From: Ciona intestinalis
Lineage: Eukaryota; Chordata; Ascidiacea; Phlebobranchia; Cionidae
Assembly (NCBI RefSeq): GCF_000224145.3
Contig: NC_020173.2
Location: 1,727,435 to 1,791,434, forward strand
Direction of reading: 5' to 3'
Length of the DNA stretch: 64,000 bases
The notes under the pieces were generated by a model. That model did not search any database, was not told the DNA's origin, and was given only the letters and a program-made list of their open reading frames with translations. This document shows, in pieces, positions 10,401 through 21,337 of this stretch. A program made the position numbers and the translations under genes. Numbering within the stretch: position 1 is the first letter of the stretch; every line of letters begins with the position of its first letter.

Positions 10401-12288
10401 CGTAGCCAAGCGACTGTAAAAACAGTTTCTATAGAAACTTGTTTTAATTGTATAAAACACGATTAGGAAATATTGGCTTTAGGGGATAACGGTGTTACAT
10501 CATATACTCCACAGTACCATAATCATACATACCGTTTAATTTTCAGGTTTGTGGTGAACGTTTTGTACTATGCAATAGCTTTGAATACGAACAGCTTGAG
10601 CGGCGACCGTTTCCTCAACGTGTTTTACGCTGGAATAGCAGAGTTTGTTGCAACGTTGTTATATTTCCTTGTTGTCTCAAAATGGGGTTGCAAGAATTGC
10701 TACTGTATCACAATGTGTATAGCGTCAATAATGCTTCTATTGACACCACTGTTTGCTAAGTGTGAGTAAAATTGTTATATGGTAGGATGGGGAAGATGGG
10801 ACAACTTATCGTTCTATTTTCTTGATCCATTGGTGGTAATCAAAGAACATTCAAAACCGTATCCTCGAGCCTTTCATAGACTGTTGTTAGTTGCTGTTTA
10901 AAGCACGGTCAGGATATTACGTGTTTAAAAGGTACCATCTTCCCCACCCTACTATATAGTATTGTGAGTAAAAATTGGACACCTTTATGGTGTATTATTC
11001 CATCCAACTCTGTTTTAGCAATTTGCAATGCTCAATAAGAATCGTAAGGCTATAGTTCTATAAATATTTAAATGTTCTTTGTTTACCGACAATTGAGTTA
11101 GGAGTATAAAATAAAAACATATCCCATGGAACCCCATCCTTCTAATTGTATAATATTGTTACTAATCCTGTATTTTATCAGGGAACTCTATACTAGTAAT
11201 TATAGCCACCATGATGTGCAAGTTATGTTCGTCAATTTGCTTCAACTTACTGTATGTTTACACGACTCTGCTCTTCCCAACGTGTGCACGTAACTTAGCA
11301 GTTGGAATTTCGAACAGCGGCGGCAGGATCGGTAGCATTGTCTCTCCCTATGTAATGTATTCAGGTGTGTCAACTATTGAATTAAACAACATATAGAGGC
11401 CTTAAGCTTAATATTTAGTAGGGTGGGGGAGAGATGGGACCTTTTTTTGATCTATTTTCTCGCCCAGTTTAATGGTAAACACGAAACATTCAAGGAATTA
11501 TAAAACCGTATCTTCACTACCCCCATAGACCGTTGTTAATTGTTTAAAACACGATCAAAATATTTGGAAATTATGTGCTAACGGTTTTCATCTTACTCCG
11601 CCCTACTATATTCTACAACACCAGAAATGGCTATTTTATAATTTTGTAGGGTGAGGTAAGATGGGACAAGTTTTTACTCCCTAGTTTTCGTCTCATTTAG
11701 TAGTAAACAAAAAATAAAAAAATATATAACCGTAGCCTGGCATCTTTAAAATTCCGTTGCTAATTTTTTAAAATACCATTAGGAAATATTGGTGCTAACG
11801 GTTTGCCTTCAAATGTTGTTTTTTATACCAGGAGGAATGGACAGTTCTACAATCCCAATTATTGTAGTCGGTGTCATAGCTCTATGTTCGACCGGAATAA
11901 TATTTTTCGTGCTTCCCAATTCTAAACAAGAAGACTTGCCACAAACTGTAGAAGATGCGTTGGCTTTAAAAAGGTAATTTTGTAGGGTGGTAATATTGAT
12001 AGTAAACAAAGAACATTCAAAGAATTATAAACCGGTATCCTTACTATACACTGTATACCTTGATTTACTGAATCCATGTTATAACACCCAATCACAACGA
12101 CTGTCAACTTGTTGTAGCCGCATAGAGATTTAAAAATACACTAACATTGAACCGTTCGTTTATCCTTTAGGGACTTCAACTACTGCGGTCAAAGGATAGT
12201 CTTAAATGGAGCTAAGACAAGAATAGAAAATGATCCGATCGATGGACCTTCTAAGAGTTCAACAGAAAAGCAAACTTTAGTTGCCTAA
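7486..12288 (+). CDS. SLC22-family organic cation/anion/carnitine transporter
   Basis: Twelve-helix major facilitator at the plasma membrane carrying organic ions or carnitine-like substrates. Eleven exons: 7486-7659, 8121-8262, 8342-8412, 8654-8757, 9074-9228, 9587-9755, 9998-10222, 10547-10761, 11182-11364, 11832-11973, 12171-12288; one frame, 565 aa, a normal length for SLC22. Seen: helix 1 (LLILIFLSSLPNAFITLQSI) then a large extracellular loop with N-glycosylation sites NWNET and NAT and several Cys; the MFS loop motif ISDRCGRKPVF; GTEML before helix 5; the family signature ESPKWLLA after helix 6; late-helix segment FPTCARNLAVGISNSGGRIG; and a hydrophilic C-terminal tail ending KQTLVA. 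Substrate cannot be told from sequence. Nine of its ten introns hold copies of the MITE family. Confidence 0.9.
7687..7871 (+). mobile_element. MITE family A, old copy (SLC22 intron 1)
   Basis: Diverged copy recognised from ATAAGGTGGACC at the left, ACCGTATCCTTATGAC in the middle and TGCTAACGGTATTCC at the right. It directly abuts an opposite-facing copy, making a back-to-back pair. Confidence 0.6.
7872..8060 (-). mobile_element. MITE family A copy (SLC22 intron 1)
   Basis: Reversed copy: GGAAGACGGGGGTACC, AGCACATAATATCCAAATAT and TCCCATCCCCCCTACCCTAC in that order. It ends about 60 nt before exon 2. Confidence 0.75.
8449..8625 (+). mobile_element. MITE family A, GTAAGAT subfamily (SLC22 intron 3)
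   Basis: Starts ATTGGGGTAAGATGG and ends TTCACCCTACTGTATA, with the diagnostic TAACCGTATCC core. The right end is about 30 nt from the exon 4 acceptor. Confidence 0.65.
8830..9034 (+). mobile_element. MITE family A copy (SLC22 intron 4)
   Basis: Well preserved: ATAGGGTGGGGAAGATGGG at the left and CCTATCTTCCTCTGCCCTAC at the right. The centre includes a short insertion relative to other copies. Confidence 0.85.
9253..9543 (+). mobile_element. MITE family A copy with enlarged centre (SLC22 intron 5)
   Basis: Left end TAGTAGTGGAGAAAGACGG and right end CCCGTCTTCCCCCACTCTAC are recognisable, but the interior is about 100 bp longer than usual and poorly matched. It is either an insertion or two merged copies. 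Confidence 0.55.
9792..9979 (+). mobile_element. MITE family A copy abutting a splice acceptor (SLC22 intron 6)
   Basis: Left end TATAGTAGGGTGGGAAAGAT; right end CCCGTCTTCTCCTAACCTAC. Only 18 nt separate the element from exon 7, so its pyrimidine-rich end and CTAAC string sit where branch point and pyrimidine tract are expected. Confidence 0.85.
10313..10500 (+). mobile_element. MITE family A, GTAAGAT subfamily (SLC22 intron 7)
   Basis: Starts ATAGGGTGGGGTGTGGTAAG. The core CCGTAGCCAAGCGACTG marks the second subfamily, and the right end is worn. Confidence 0.6.
10777..10967 (+). mobile_element. MITE family A copy (SLC22 intron 8)
   Basis: Clean inverted ends: ATGGTAGGATGGGGAAGATG on the left and ACCATCTTCCCCACCCTACT on the right. 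A second, much older reversed copy may follow up to about 11152 (ends CCATGGAACCCCATCC). Confidence 0.85.
11416..11610 (+). mobile_element. MITE family A copy (SLC22 intron 9, first)
   Basis: Left end AGTAGGGTGGGGGAGAGATG, right end ATCTTACTCCGCCCTACTAT. Followed after about 35 bp by a second copy of the other subfamily. Confidence 0.85.
11645..11808 (+). mobile_element. MITE family A, GTAAGAT subfamily, lacking its right end (SLC22 intron 9, second)
   Basis: Starts TGTAGGGTGAGGTAAGATGG and runs to the GCTAACGG block. The terminal inverted end is missing and exon 10 begins 23 nt later. Confidence 0.7.
11980..12048 (+). mobile_element. MITE family A fragment (SLC22 intron 10)
   Basis: Only the first third remains (TGTAGGGTGGTAAT, then AGTAAACAAAGAACATTC and ACCGGTATCC). 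It begins 7 nt after exon 10, very close to the donor. Confidence 0.65.
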
Positions 12289-12588
12289 CATACAAACGGG
12301 TTATGTACAAGGTCGAAATTTTATCTGCGAAAATCGAAACGCTGTTTTGGCAATGGAAAGTTTATACTCGTCTGTCGTATTTGAAAGTTATTGTATAAAT
12401 TACCATATACCCGGTATAAATTGGCTACGTGATGTAAATGGATAAATTGCCTGATATGTAAGTAGTGTAAACTCAAACGTAATTTTTGTAATGTGTGTAC
12501 ATATATACAATAATGAATGAGAAACGGTTTGGGTGTACTGGCATTTTACGGACGCTTTCACAAAATGTAATGTTCTCTTTCCAACGTG

Positions 12589-12665
12589 TTGTAAAAAAAG
12601 CAACTGGTTTTTCGGAACTGATTTATAACGTTAGCAACATGACGTCTATATGCTGCTTTCCATTG
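12589..12665 (-). pseudogene. Stray decayed copy of sulfotransferase exon 4
   Basis: This 77-bp piece closely matches 13704-13779, the bulk of exon 4 of the neighbouring sulfotransferase. Read on minus it gives KAAYRRHVANV, where the real exon gives KAAYRRHVAYVK. The left edge match continues through GCAACTGGTTTTTCGG. There is no matching flank on the side where exon 5 would be, so it is a single-exon relic, about 1.1 kb from its source and in the same orientation. Small insertions disturb its frame. It lies next to a 30-bp perfect (AT)n palindrome and may mark a local duplication or an abandoned alternative exon. Confidence 0.75.
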
Positions 12666-12689
12666 CACAAATACGTTGCATAGGGAGCA

Positions 12690-12719
12690 CGCATATATAT
12701 ATATATATATATATATGCG
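12690..12719. repeat. Perfect 30-bp palindrome, CGC(AT)nGCG
   Basis: An uninterrupted alternating AT run capped by CGC and GCG on the two sides, so the whole is self-complementary. It could extrude as a cruciform or simply be a microsatellite. Confidence 0.9.
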
Positions 12720-12823
12720 ACAGTTAGTCGGTATATAGCATGCAAGTTGTAATTGCTTCAGCATAAACACTCCATATCTTCGCACCACACAATTTCATTA
12801 AGATGGCAAATCATAACAGTACC

Positions 12824-13018
12824 GTGTATGAAGTGGGGGGAAATAGAACACCTTTTCATTCTTTTTTCTTGGCCCATTTAGTGATAAACAAAGAACATTC
12901 AAAGAATTATAAAACCGTTTCCTTACAACCCCCGTAGAGCGTTGTTATTTTCCTAAAAAACGATCAGGATATTTAGATATTATGTGCTAACGGTGTCCCG
13001 TCTCCCCCCACCTTACAA
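12824..13018 (+). mobile_element. MITE family A copy (intergenic)
   Basis: Left end GAAGTGGGGGGAAATAGAAC, right end CCCGTCTCCCCCCACCTTAC. It lies between the convergent SLC22 and sulfotransferase genes. Confidence 0.85.
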
Positions 13019-13209
13019 TACCAATTTATAACAGTGTGGTCAACATGAATATACATATATATTAAAACGGTATATTATACTAACTTAAAACCCCTGCGCT
13101 TACAATTAATGCTAAATCATTTTAATCAATTATTAGAACATTGGCAATTGATCATTTCAGCACACTATTATTACTTGCATACAATGCAATGCAACCCCTA
13201 TATCTGTGA

Positions 13210-15692
13210 TCAGAGAAAAAAGTAAATGGAAATTGCTGCCACTACGACCGACAGTGCACCAAAGAAAAGTTTTGCTTCAAGTTCAATTTGTTTCACAACT
13301 GAAGAATCGTTGATCATACGTTCAGCAATACTGGTTTTAGAACCTGCTTTGTTCTCAACTGGAAACGGTTGATCTGGAATTTTCTTTTCCAAAAATTCAC
13401 AAATTGGATCCCAGCCCTATGTGTGCAAAAAGAATGTGTTTTTTGTAGCCTACAATAAGTGGGCTGGGGAAGACGGGACACCTTTGGCACATAATATCAA
13501 AGTATCCTGATTGTGATTGAAACTAAATTTACGTTGCAAACGAAAAATACGTTGAAAAGTGTTAAAGCATTTTTTAAAACTTTTAACGAATAAACAGTTT
13601 AAAGATTAAAACGCAAGGTTGTCATTTTAAAACTATATGCGATTTATGGATACACGAATGCATAGTGTAACAATATAGTTTCAGGCAATTTACCTGCTTA
13701 ATGTTGTAAATAAGCAACTGGTTTTTCGGGACAACTGATTTAACGTAAGCAACATGGCGTCTATATGCTGCTTTCCATTTCTTTGGATTTGGTTTTATTG
13801 ACCCCTGTAAAAATCAGAACATGAAAGCATGGAACAAATATACAGCAGGGTTATAACAAGTTGCTTACAATAATATAGGCCGACTTTTATATATCGTACA
13901 GGTGTTATTGGACATTAAATAAAGAGCATTACAATAGTAGTACGTGGGTATTTTAGCCTACAAATAACAAATTTAACTCAGTTCTGTTGACTTTAAAATA
14001 AAAACTAAAGTTTCAACGCGTAAATGTCTTGTCTGAAACGTTTTTAACGTAGGGTCGTAATAAATTTGGACCGGGTGGTCATTGTATATGTTCCGACCTA
14101 CTGCGCATGCGCAATAGAACCCGGTACAAGTATATCATGACAACAGCTAAGATTTCTGAACAACACATGTATTTGGTTGGTAATTGCAGTCTATACAGAC
14201 TTATAAGCCAACTATCAAAGAACTAAAAATAATGTAACTTACGAAGGTAGAAAGAAACATATTTTCATGCCAGCGTGTCAGCCGTTTGCTGGTTGGACAA
14301 ATGTATTGAAGAAACTTGTAAAACTTGTGATCTCGCTCGGCCTGTTCCAACATGTTCTTAAAGCTAGTAAACCAGCTGTCTTCCTCACGCAACATGAGAA
14401 TAACCTAAAATAACACCACTTAATAACGTTTGTTATTTGGAAATATTAGAGTTTGTTATTTGGAAAATGAGACTTACAGCATTTCTGTAAGCAACAGCAG
14501 TTGATTACGAGTTTGTTTGAATGGGAGAAAATGAATAGACAGACTGAAGGTATTGATGTATAGGCTATAGTTCAGTATACACTACAAGGAAACGATTAAA
14601 AATTAACCTGTACCACCAAGAAGTTACAGCTTGGGCGTTATGTAAATCTTTTTTTTTTAATTTCAGCGAATTCTTACATTTTTATAATAACCTTCACGAG
14701 AACAGTTGGTCGTTTTAAACCTTATTTCAATGTATAAGGTTGGGTAGGATGGGACATGTTTTCATTAACTTTTCTCGTCCCATTTAGTAGAAAACAAAGA
14801 ATATTTACGGATTGCACAATCGTAGCCCGACGCCTCATTAAACTAGTTGGTAATCGTTTAAAGTACGATTATGAAACATGACATAATATCGCTAACGATA
14901 TTCAATCTTATATCAATACCTACTATACCTTAGCCGAGGGCCAACGCTTTAAAAACTCTTCAAAGTGATATGAATGAGGCATATCTACGACGGCTTCCAC
15001 ATTTTTCGAATAAATCTTTTCCAGAATAGAATCTACGTCTGTGGATTGGTTGTTCCATATTTTCTCCCAATCATCGAACGCGAACTCAATCGCTTCTTCA
15101 TAGTCGTAAACTGAAGAAAAAGACAATAAAGAGAATTAAATAAACAATAGACAAAGTAAAAGAAACCAACAGAATAAGCGTGGGACTGTAGCGGTTGACT
15201 ATGCTATGATTTCAAGTTACAGTTTATCCAAGTTTAGTTTTATGTGTAAAGATTGAATATTTAAAGCCGTGTTACGTAACTATTACAGCTCTAACATCTG
15301 TATGTGCTTGATCAACACATCGCGCGTATTTTAACGTATAATTGAAACTATACGTCAAGCCTGCCCGTTCGGCGCAGTGACATCACTTTTCAACGTAAAA
15401 CCTCATTTAGGATAAGGCATATGTAAAGGGAGACTGGCAAATACGTCCCTGGTTTAAGCCGGAAATCTGTCTTTCCATTACCTTTAACACAACAAACTCA
15501 CGTCTCAGTTCAGTATGCAAATACAAATTTTACGTGCAATGGCGGTTAATCGCGATTGTGTGCACAAGGTAACCCAATCAATCTAGAATATACAAAACTA
15601 AAGCTCTTACCTGCATTATAGTCAAGCAAACGTAAGGCTCTTGCTAGCGACTTGGTACCAGTTTTTGGAAATCCAGCACATATGACTTTCAT
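13210..15692 (-). CDS. Sulfotransferase, Sulfotransfer_4 (P-loop) type, tail-anchored
   Basis: PAPS-dependent sulfotransferase fold. Five exons: 15692-15611, 15110-14929, 14404-14243, 13804-13694, 13416-13210; 247 aa in one frame. The start MKVICAGFPKTGTKSLARAL contains the PAPS-binding P-loop GFPKTGTKS at residues 6-14. DMPHSYHFEEFLKRWPSAK leads into the second PAPS-contact strand KVILMLREEDSWFTSF. The last exon begins GWDPICEFLEKKIPDQPFP, a stretch conserved in this family, and ends in a hydrophobic helix (FFGALSVVVAAISIYFFL) that should anchor the protein by its C terminus, probably in ER/Golgi membrane. The family's acceptor is unknown, so no substrate is assigned. Tandem expansion of such genes in tunicates is plausible, given the exon relic nearby. 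Confidence 0.85.
13456..13524 (-). mobile_element. MITE family A fragment (sulfotransferase intron 4)
   Basis: Only one inverted end and the AGCACATAATAT-like block remain: GGGCTGGGGAAGACGGGACA followed by CCTGATTGTG. The rest is lost. Confidence 0.7.
14736..14926 (+). mobile_element. MITE family A, second subfamily (sulfotransferase intron 2)
   Basis: Starts AAGGTTGGGTAGGATGGG; core CGTAGCCCGACGCCTC; ends in TACTATA immediately before the exon 2 donor on the minus strand. The element therefore reaches to within about 3 nt of the exon. Confidence 0.7.
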
Positions 15693-16524
15693 CTCGCTGT
15701 TTTAAGTACTAGGTTCTTACTAGCTTTGACTCTTAATTTATTCAATGGCATACAAACAGAAATGACCCAGCACTGTTTAAGCACCTCTGGCAATAATTAC
15801 CTGTAATGAGAGCAAAACCTAACATTAGCGACGCGCACCAGACAAATAACGGTGACATGCGTAATTCCCTTTTTCACTTAATGTAAAAGAAAAAAGTTTT
15901 ATGCAATAGCGCATTCATAGCGTTTTTAATATTACTGTGGTAAAGACTAGGGATGAACCATGAAAACAAATTCTTAAGTTGGGCAAATTAACAAACGTAG
16001 GTCTCACACGCTACATTGCATTTAACCTTGCATATGTGTTTGCCTAAGTTATTATGGAGTCGTTGAAATATGCCACATAGCAAACTCAATTAAATAAATG
16101 CAGCTAATAAAAGTTATTTCTTTGTGACCAAACTCTATTTGCATCTTACCTGTGCTAGTTGTCCAAATACTGAATCACTACAATGCAAGAAATAAGGACT
16201 GTGGCCAGAGAATAAGGTAGATGAAGTTTCAAACTGATATGTTCCCAACATAATTATTTTTTGTTATTACCTCCTAACAATTGCACTAAAGAATAAATCT
16301 TCCAATTGAAATACCCATGTAAAGTCATGCCCTTATTTTTAAGAAGAAATAGTTCTTTATAATATATAGAGAAATTAGAGTTTAAAAATAGGTCGTCAGT
16401 CATCACATTCCTATTGAAGCATAAAGTTGCAAAGAAAATCCAGGGCCACAAAACAATAATTAAGACCAGAATTCCTTCTTAACAGTATTAGTGACCATCT
16501 GTATGACAAGCACTAATTCAATGC
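15693..16524. other. Intergenic between sulfotransferase and CIAO1
   Basis: Same-strand spacer containing the sulfotransferase promoter and CIAO1 3' end. No exon or repeat copy was recognised. An ORF read on minus at 16254-16451 has no family features. Confidence 0.4.
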
Positions 16525-19437
16525 TCATCCGTCAATTTCTATTTTCCACAGTTTAATGCAACTATCATCACTACAAGATGCTAAAAGGCCTGGTGTGGTT
16601 GGATTCCATGACACAGCGTTAACATCTTGATCATGTGCTTGCTGAGTTGAGGCAACAACACTAAAAATAGGATCAGAATCCCCAGAGCTCTCATCTTCAC
16701 GAAAAACTATAATAGAATTGTCACCGCTGCATGCTGCAATCATGTCTGTTTGATGACACCTAAACAAAGTTGTGGCCGAATGAATGAATGCAAATTATTT
16801 ATCATCGCATAGCGGGACAGCAACAGTTATATGGGTGTTCTGTTTAGTACTAGTACACCTTGTACCCGCTTACAAGTTACCACATATGTATATTGCTGAT
16901 TATTTTTTAGGATTTTTTTAATGTTTGACAATTAAAACAACCAATAAAGAAATACTGGATTAAAGCAACTGAACACATTCGCCCACAATAGTAACAACCA
17001 CAAGCCATAACCCCTGGACTTGAGGCAAGATTATAAACCACTGTACCATGGTCTTAAATAAAGTGATCTAAATTTCCATCACTATAGATAAAAACCTAAT
17101 GCTTACCAAGTGACACAGTATATTGGTTGATTAAAATAGCCAGATAAGGTGCACACACATTTCCAAGTAGGAGTTTCTCCTTTAGTTGCAATTCCTGAGC
17201 AAATGCATGTGTGGTGACAATTCCAATATTCAACAAAAGCATTTCACTAGACATTACATTATCCTAATTGTCACAAAATCATACTACTACTATACAACCT
17301 TATACGTAAAGTATTGCCATTCCCTAAACATATATTTTATGCGCATAAGTTTTTGGGTCGTTCTATTGGCTTATCTAGAACAGTAATTACGTATCGGGGA
17401 AGTCCTGGAACAGAACTTCAATATTTTTTTCAAATACATATTGTAATTACTGCAATTAAATCAGGAAATTATTCATCTGCAGATTTTTTTAAATAACTAG
17501 TTTATGAACAGAAATTTTTTTTAAAAAAATGAGCTACAGTTTATATTCAATAACTGAATTTTTTATATTTAATTTACCTTCCATATTACCAGGTTCATAT
17601 TTTTGCCAAACTTTTATTGTTTTATCGTCTGAACCTGACACTAACCGCCTACCGTCCTTTGACCACGAAACTGACCATACAGTAGACGAATGACCGGACA
17701 AGGTGGCGAATGAAAGCCATTCGCCATCATCTTCTTTAAACAATTTTATCGTATCATCGTAACTGGCAGATGCAACAATCTGAACAAAGGTAAATAAGTA
17801 ATAAAAAAATTTCTGTGGCATAACAATTTGACGACAGGTGTCCTATTTTATACTATGCAAAACTATACATAAGATTTTCAATGTAAAACCATGCATAACC
17901 CTAAAGTGTCTGTCTTAGTGGGTTACTAAGCATTAGAACATCAAAACACCAATATTCTACAGAACAGTTGTTCAAAAATCATTCTTTAAACACTTTACAA
18001 AAGGCTAGGTAGTGGGTACACTACAGCAAGATGTGAATCTCTTTATTTTCCCTTAACTTAGTTATGCTTGAAACTATTACCATTTAACATGTGATGCATT
18101 CAAAGCACTACTCAGTATTGTCAGGACTCTTTATTATTATTATAAATCGCGACTAAACATAATTTTTAGTTAAACATAATACCTCAAAACATTAATAAAA
18201 TGTTTATGATAAAAAAATATTAAAACCTCTTAAAAACATACCGGTTCAAAAGGATGCCATGCTATGTCTTTTACGTCTTGTGTATGAACAGTAAGAACGC
18301 CCGCGCATTCAAAATCGTCTTCTTCGTCATCAACTGAAACAAGTAATAAGATCAAAACATTTATGGTGATACTAAACGGCACCAAATATACAGTTTGGGA
18401 AAAATGATTTTAGAATTATAAGGTATGTGAACACCTAGAAATTAGGCAGTCATATCCATTTTTTAAGCCGTCATATCCTGTTTTAAAATAGAGCTGTTAT
18501 AGTGAACTGAAATAAATCCGTAACGGTACAACCTGTGCATTTTTACTTTGACGTGCATTACAAACTCAGCACACGTCACCAAAATTCTTGCCCAAAAGGC
18601 CAAAATAATACCTTGGCACACTGCTCTGGCAAGTTACGGTTACTGGTTAAACATAAAACTCTTAACAATTTATATAATTTACCTGACCAGATCCAGACTG
18701 ATTTATCCCTTGAGCAAGTAGCTAAATATTCTCCAGATTGTGACCATGCTACTGCTTTTACTTCATTTTCATGACCTTCTAATGTGGCAGCAGATTCAAA
18801 TTGTCCGGAACTTTTATCCCAGATACAAATAGTGGCATCGAAGCTTGCAGAAGCTAGTTTATTACCGCATGGGGACCAACCTACTTTACGGATAGTTCTT
18901 TGATGACCATCTTGAAGAATTGATTTGCAAACCCATTTATCACCTGAAAAATTTAAATGTTAACTGTATATACTATGTCAGCAATAGTGAAGAATCTTTT
19001 GGTACAGTTCAGCTTTGGCTGCTGTTGGTACTGGTAGTCAGGGGTTATAGGATTAGTGGTTGGTTGTTACGTTTAGTGGTTAGAAGATAACATGGGGGTA
19101 GGATTGTTGGCACCAGTGAGGAATCCTCTGATACATAGCAGAATAGGCTGGTGGAAAGTGTTAGAGGTTGGTGGTTAGGGGGTTAGTAGTTATAGGGGTT
19201 AGTAGTTAGCAAATAAGGTGGGGGCAGGATTCTTCACTAGTACCGGATTGTTCACCAGAACCACTATTTCCCATCAATAAATGGAAGCAAAATGTGTTTA
19301 CCTTCTTTTCCCCATATCCGTATGGTTTTATCTGTGCCACAAGTCGCCAACAGTGTTCCTTTAGGATTCCACTTCACGTCCCATACTCTGTCCCCGTGAT
19401 CGTTTAACGATGCAACACAATCTAACGTCGGAGTCAT
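16525..19437 (-). CDS. CIAO1: CIAO1, cytosolic iron-sulfur assembly WD40 protein
   Basis: Seven-bladed WD40 propeller of the cytosolic iron-sulfur targeting complex (with MMS19 and CIAO2B) that delivers Fe-S clusters to DNA-maintenance enzymes. Six exons: 19437-19302, 18943-18683, 18333-18242, 17779-17578, 17194-17107, 16759-16525; 337 aa against 339 in human. Blade signatures in order: [87 protein letters not shown] and [12 protein letters not shown]. Closely matched linkers include [20 protein letters not shown] and [20 protein letters not shown]. The start [15 protein letters not shown] aligns with the vertebrate N terminus. Introns carry a SINE (intron 5) and a GGTTAG-rich repeat (intron 1). 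Confidence 0.95.
16780..17050 (-). mobile_element. tRNA-headed SINE copy (CIAO1 intron 5)
   Basis: Diverged full-length-like copy on minus: tail end near GAATGAATGC, middle GGTGTTCTGTTTAGTACT and ACAAGTTACCACATATGT, and head remnants GCCCACAATAGTAACAACCA and AACCACTGTACCATGG (tRNA A-box side). Confidence 0.7.
19005..19255. repeat. GGTTAG/GGTTATAGG-rich dispersed repeat (CIAO1 intron 1)
   Basis: Degenerate repeat with runs such as GGTTAGGGGGTTAGTAGTTA and the phrase AGAATAGGCTGGTGG. It contains two internal sub-copies, each starting near AGTGAAGAATC/AGTGAGGAATC. The same phrase and run occur at 45350-45500 inside TAPT1, so this is a dispersed family, not a local expansion. It looks superficially telomere-like (TTAGGG) but is degenerate. 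Confidence 0.75.
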
Positions 19438-20002
19438 GGCAAAAGCTGTCAGATTATTAAACACAAAACACAACACGCTTAAAATAAATTAGATTGTCAC
19501 TGCGGGGTTCTCCCTAATTCACGAAACGAAATATCTGTTATTGTGCACGTAGTGTAAACCCAACTTGCAAATTAAATCTATTGTCTGTGATCTAGGACTT
19601 CTATGCAACTTGCGAGAATCCCGATGTAACGCTATGAACGGAGATGCCACGTCACACCAGTATCTATTATTATTGGGATGTCATAAGCTTCTATGTCACA
19701 AATACGTCATAGTGACACCAAACTGGATTTTTGCTAATCGCGCTACAAACAAAAAGAATAATTTTCGCAAACCTGGGCAAAATTTGATCAAGCTAACACA
19801 TTCGTCTACGCAAAAGCGGAGAACAACACAAAGAATGTTAATTGCGGCCTGGTATATTTTTTGGTATGGTGCAAAATAGTAAAGTTTAAAAAATTAAATA
19901 TTTTGTATGGAAGAACAGAATTTTGTACGAGAAGTATATATTCGCAAAGTGCAAGTCTTCTGAAAAATAAAAACAAGATTAAAATACCCTCATAATTTAT
20001 GT

Positions 20003-20120
20003 GGCTGGCGTTAGTGAAAAGCCACTACGGCACGACAAGCCCCCAGCCAATGGTAGTGGGTTTCTTCTTAGGTGAGAAACCCTTGCGGGATATTACTGTC
20101 CACGCAGGTTAAAGAAACCC
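20003..20120. other. GC-rich segment with nested hairpins, unidentified
   Basis: GGCTGG at 20003 pairs with CCAGCC at 20043, enclosing TAGTGaaaagcCACTA. Next, GGGTTTCT at 20058 pairs with AGAAACCC at 20075, and a second AGAAACCC occurs at 20113. The composition contrasts sharply with the A+T-rich surroundings. I compared it mentally with U1, U2, U4, U5, U6, U11 and U12 and saw no match. It could be a small RNA, a dispersed repeat copy or a 3' transposon end. Confidence 0.35.
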
Positions 20121-21337
20121 TAGACAAAAATTGTACAACGAATGCACATACAATGCAATAAAAGTAAACAAAGAATACGATGAGTGCTCATAAACAATTT
20201 GTGCCATGCAAAAACACAACAGCGCAGTCATACCAAACAACTAGACAATTACAAAAAGGTAATTAACGTGGACATATTCATTGAAACATCTACCAAGAAA
20301 ATATGGTTCAAATCCTGAAGGATAAATAATCTGCAGTGTACACCATATTGAATGTCCGACCACAAGGAATCGAAGCCAACAACGGCTCTGTTTGTCCTAG
20401 TTAACCAGTAAGTCACCATGTTGGTACCGCGATACTTTCGTATAACTACACACATTATAATATCGTTCAGATGTTACGCACTGTATCGACCGTTACGACA
20501 AACTGCATTGGTTGTTACGTACCGCGCTAACAGTGGCCTAAATAACCAGCGTAGCACCACTGCAGCATTGGCGGCGACGTCCACGTAACAAACCCGCAAC
20601 TGTACAACGTAACTAAGTCGACCGTGACGCAACCGCACCGAACGCAAGGTCCTTACGACCATCGACGTAGCGTAATTGTAACGTGGCCAGCGTCACAATC
20701 AAGCTTTTATATGCGAAAAAAGGTACTTTGTGTGAAACAAGGAAAACATGTGTTTTATGTCTGACAAAAAAGGTATTTTAACGGGATTGAAGATGATAAA
20801 TTAAAGAAAAACTGGGATTTAAAACTGGATTTGGAGCATATTACATTGTGCGTTAATATTACTCAAGTATTTGTGTACCAACATAGCGTTTCTTACCAAG
20901 TTAACCAAGACAATACAGAATCGCCAAAGATTTCGATCTTTGCTAAAGAAACACTGAATAGAGTGTACAAGGCCAACTCTGATCCAACAAGATGTTCGCC
21001 ATAGTTTCATTGCATACATTTCAGTGGTATGCAAAATGCACTATAGTAGTGACTCACTAAAAAACTACTGGCAGCAAGTTAGTTCCAGTAAAACTGCCTC
21101 ACGGCAACACGGGCACCAGCCAAGAAGAGATTAATTATCTGACAACACTGTAAGAGTGCGTAAACTACCGCACACAGACACGCCAACACACAACACGTAT
21201 TTAAATATAAAATCTCAAACCGGCATCCTTTATCGGTGTTTTCATCTTTGTTCTTCGGCTACGAAAAAAGGTTTTTGTTACATCATACTATATTTGGTTT
21301 TCAGCTTCTATATTTCAAACCTTGCGTAAAGTTAATG

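Noticed and set aside
19130-19215. Interstitial telomere
   Set aside because: The TTAGGG-like runs are irregular and belong to a dispersed repeat with unique flanking phrases.
20474-20662. 62-codon minus ORF rich in Val/Arg
   Set aside because: Arises from GTAACG/ACGT-rich DNA; no motif or exon borders.
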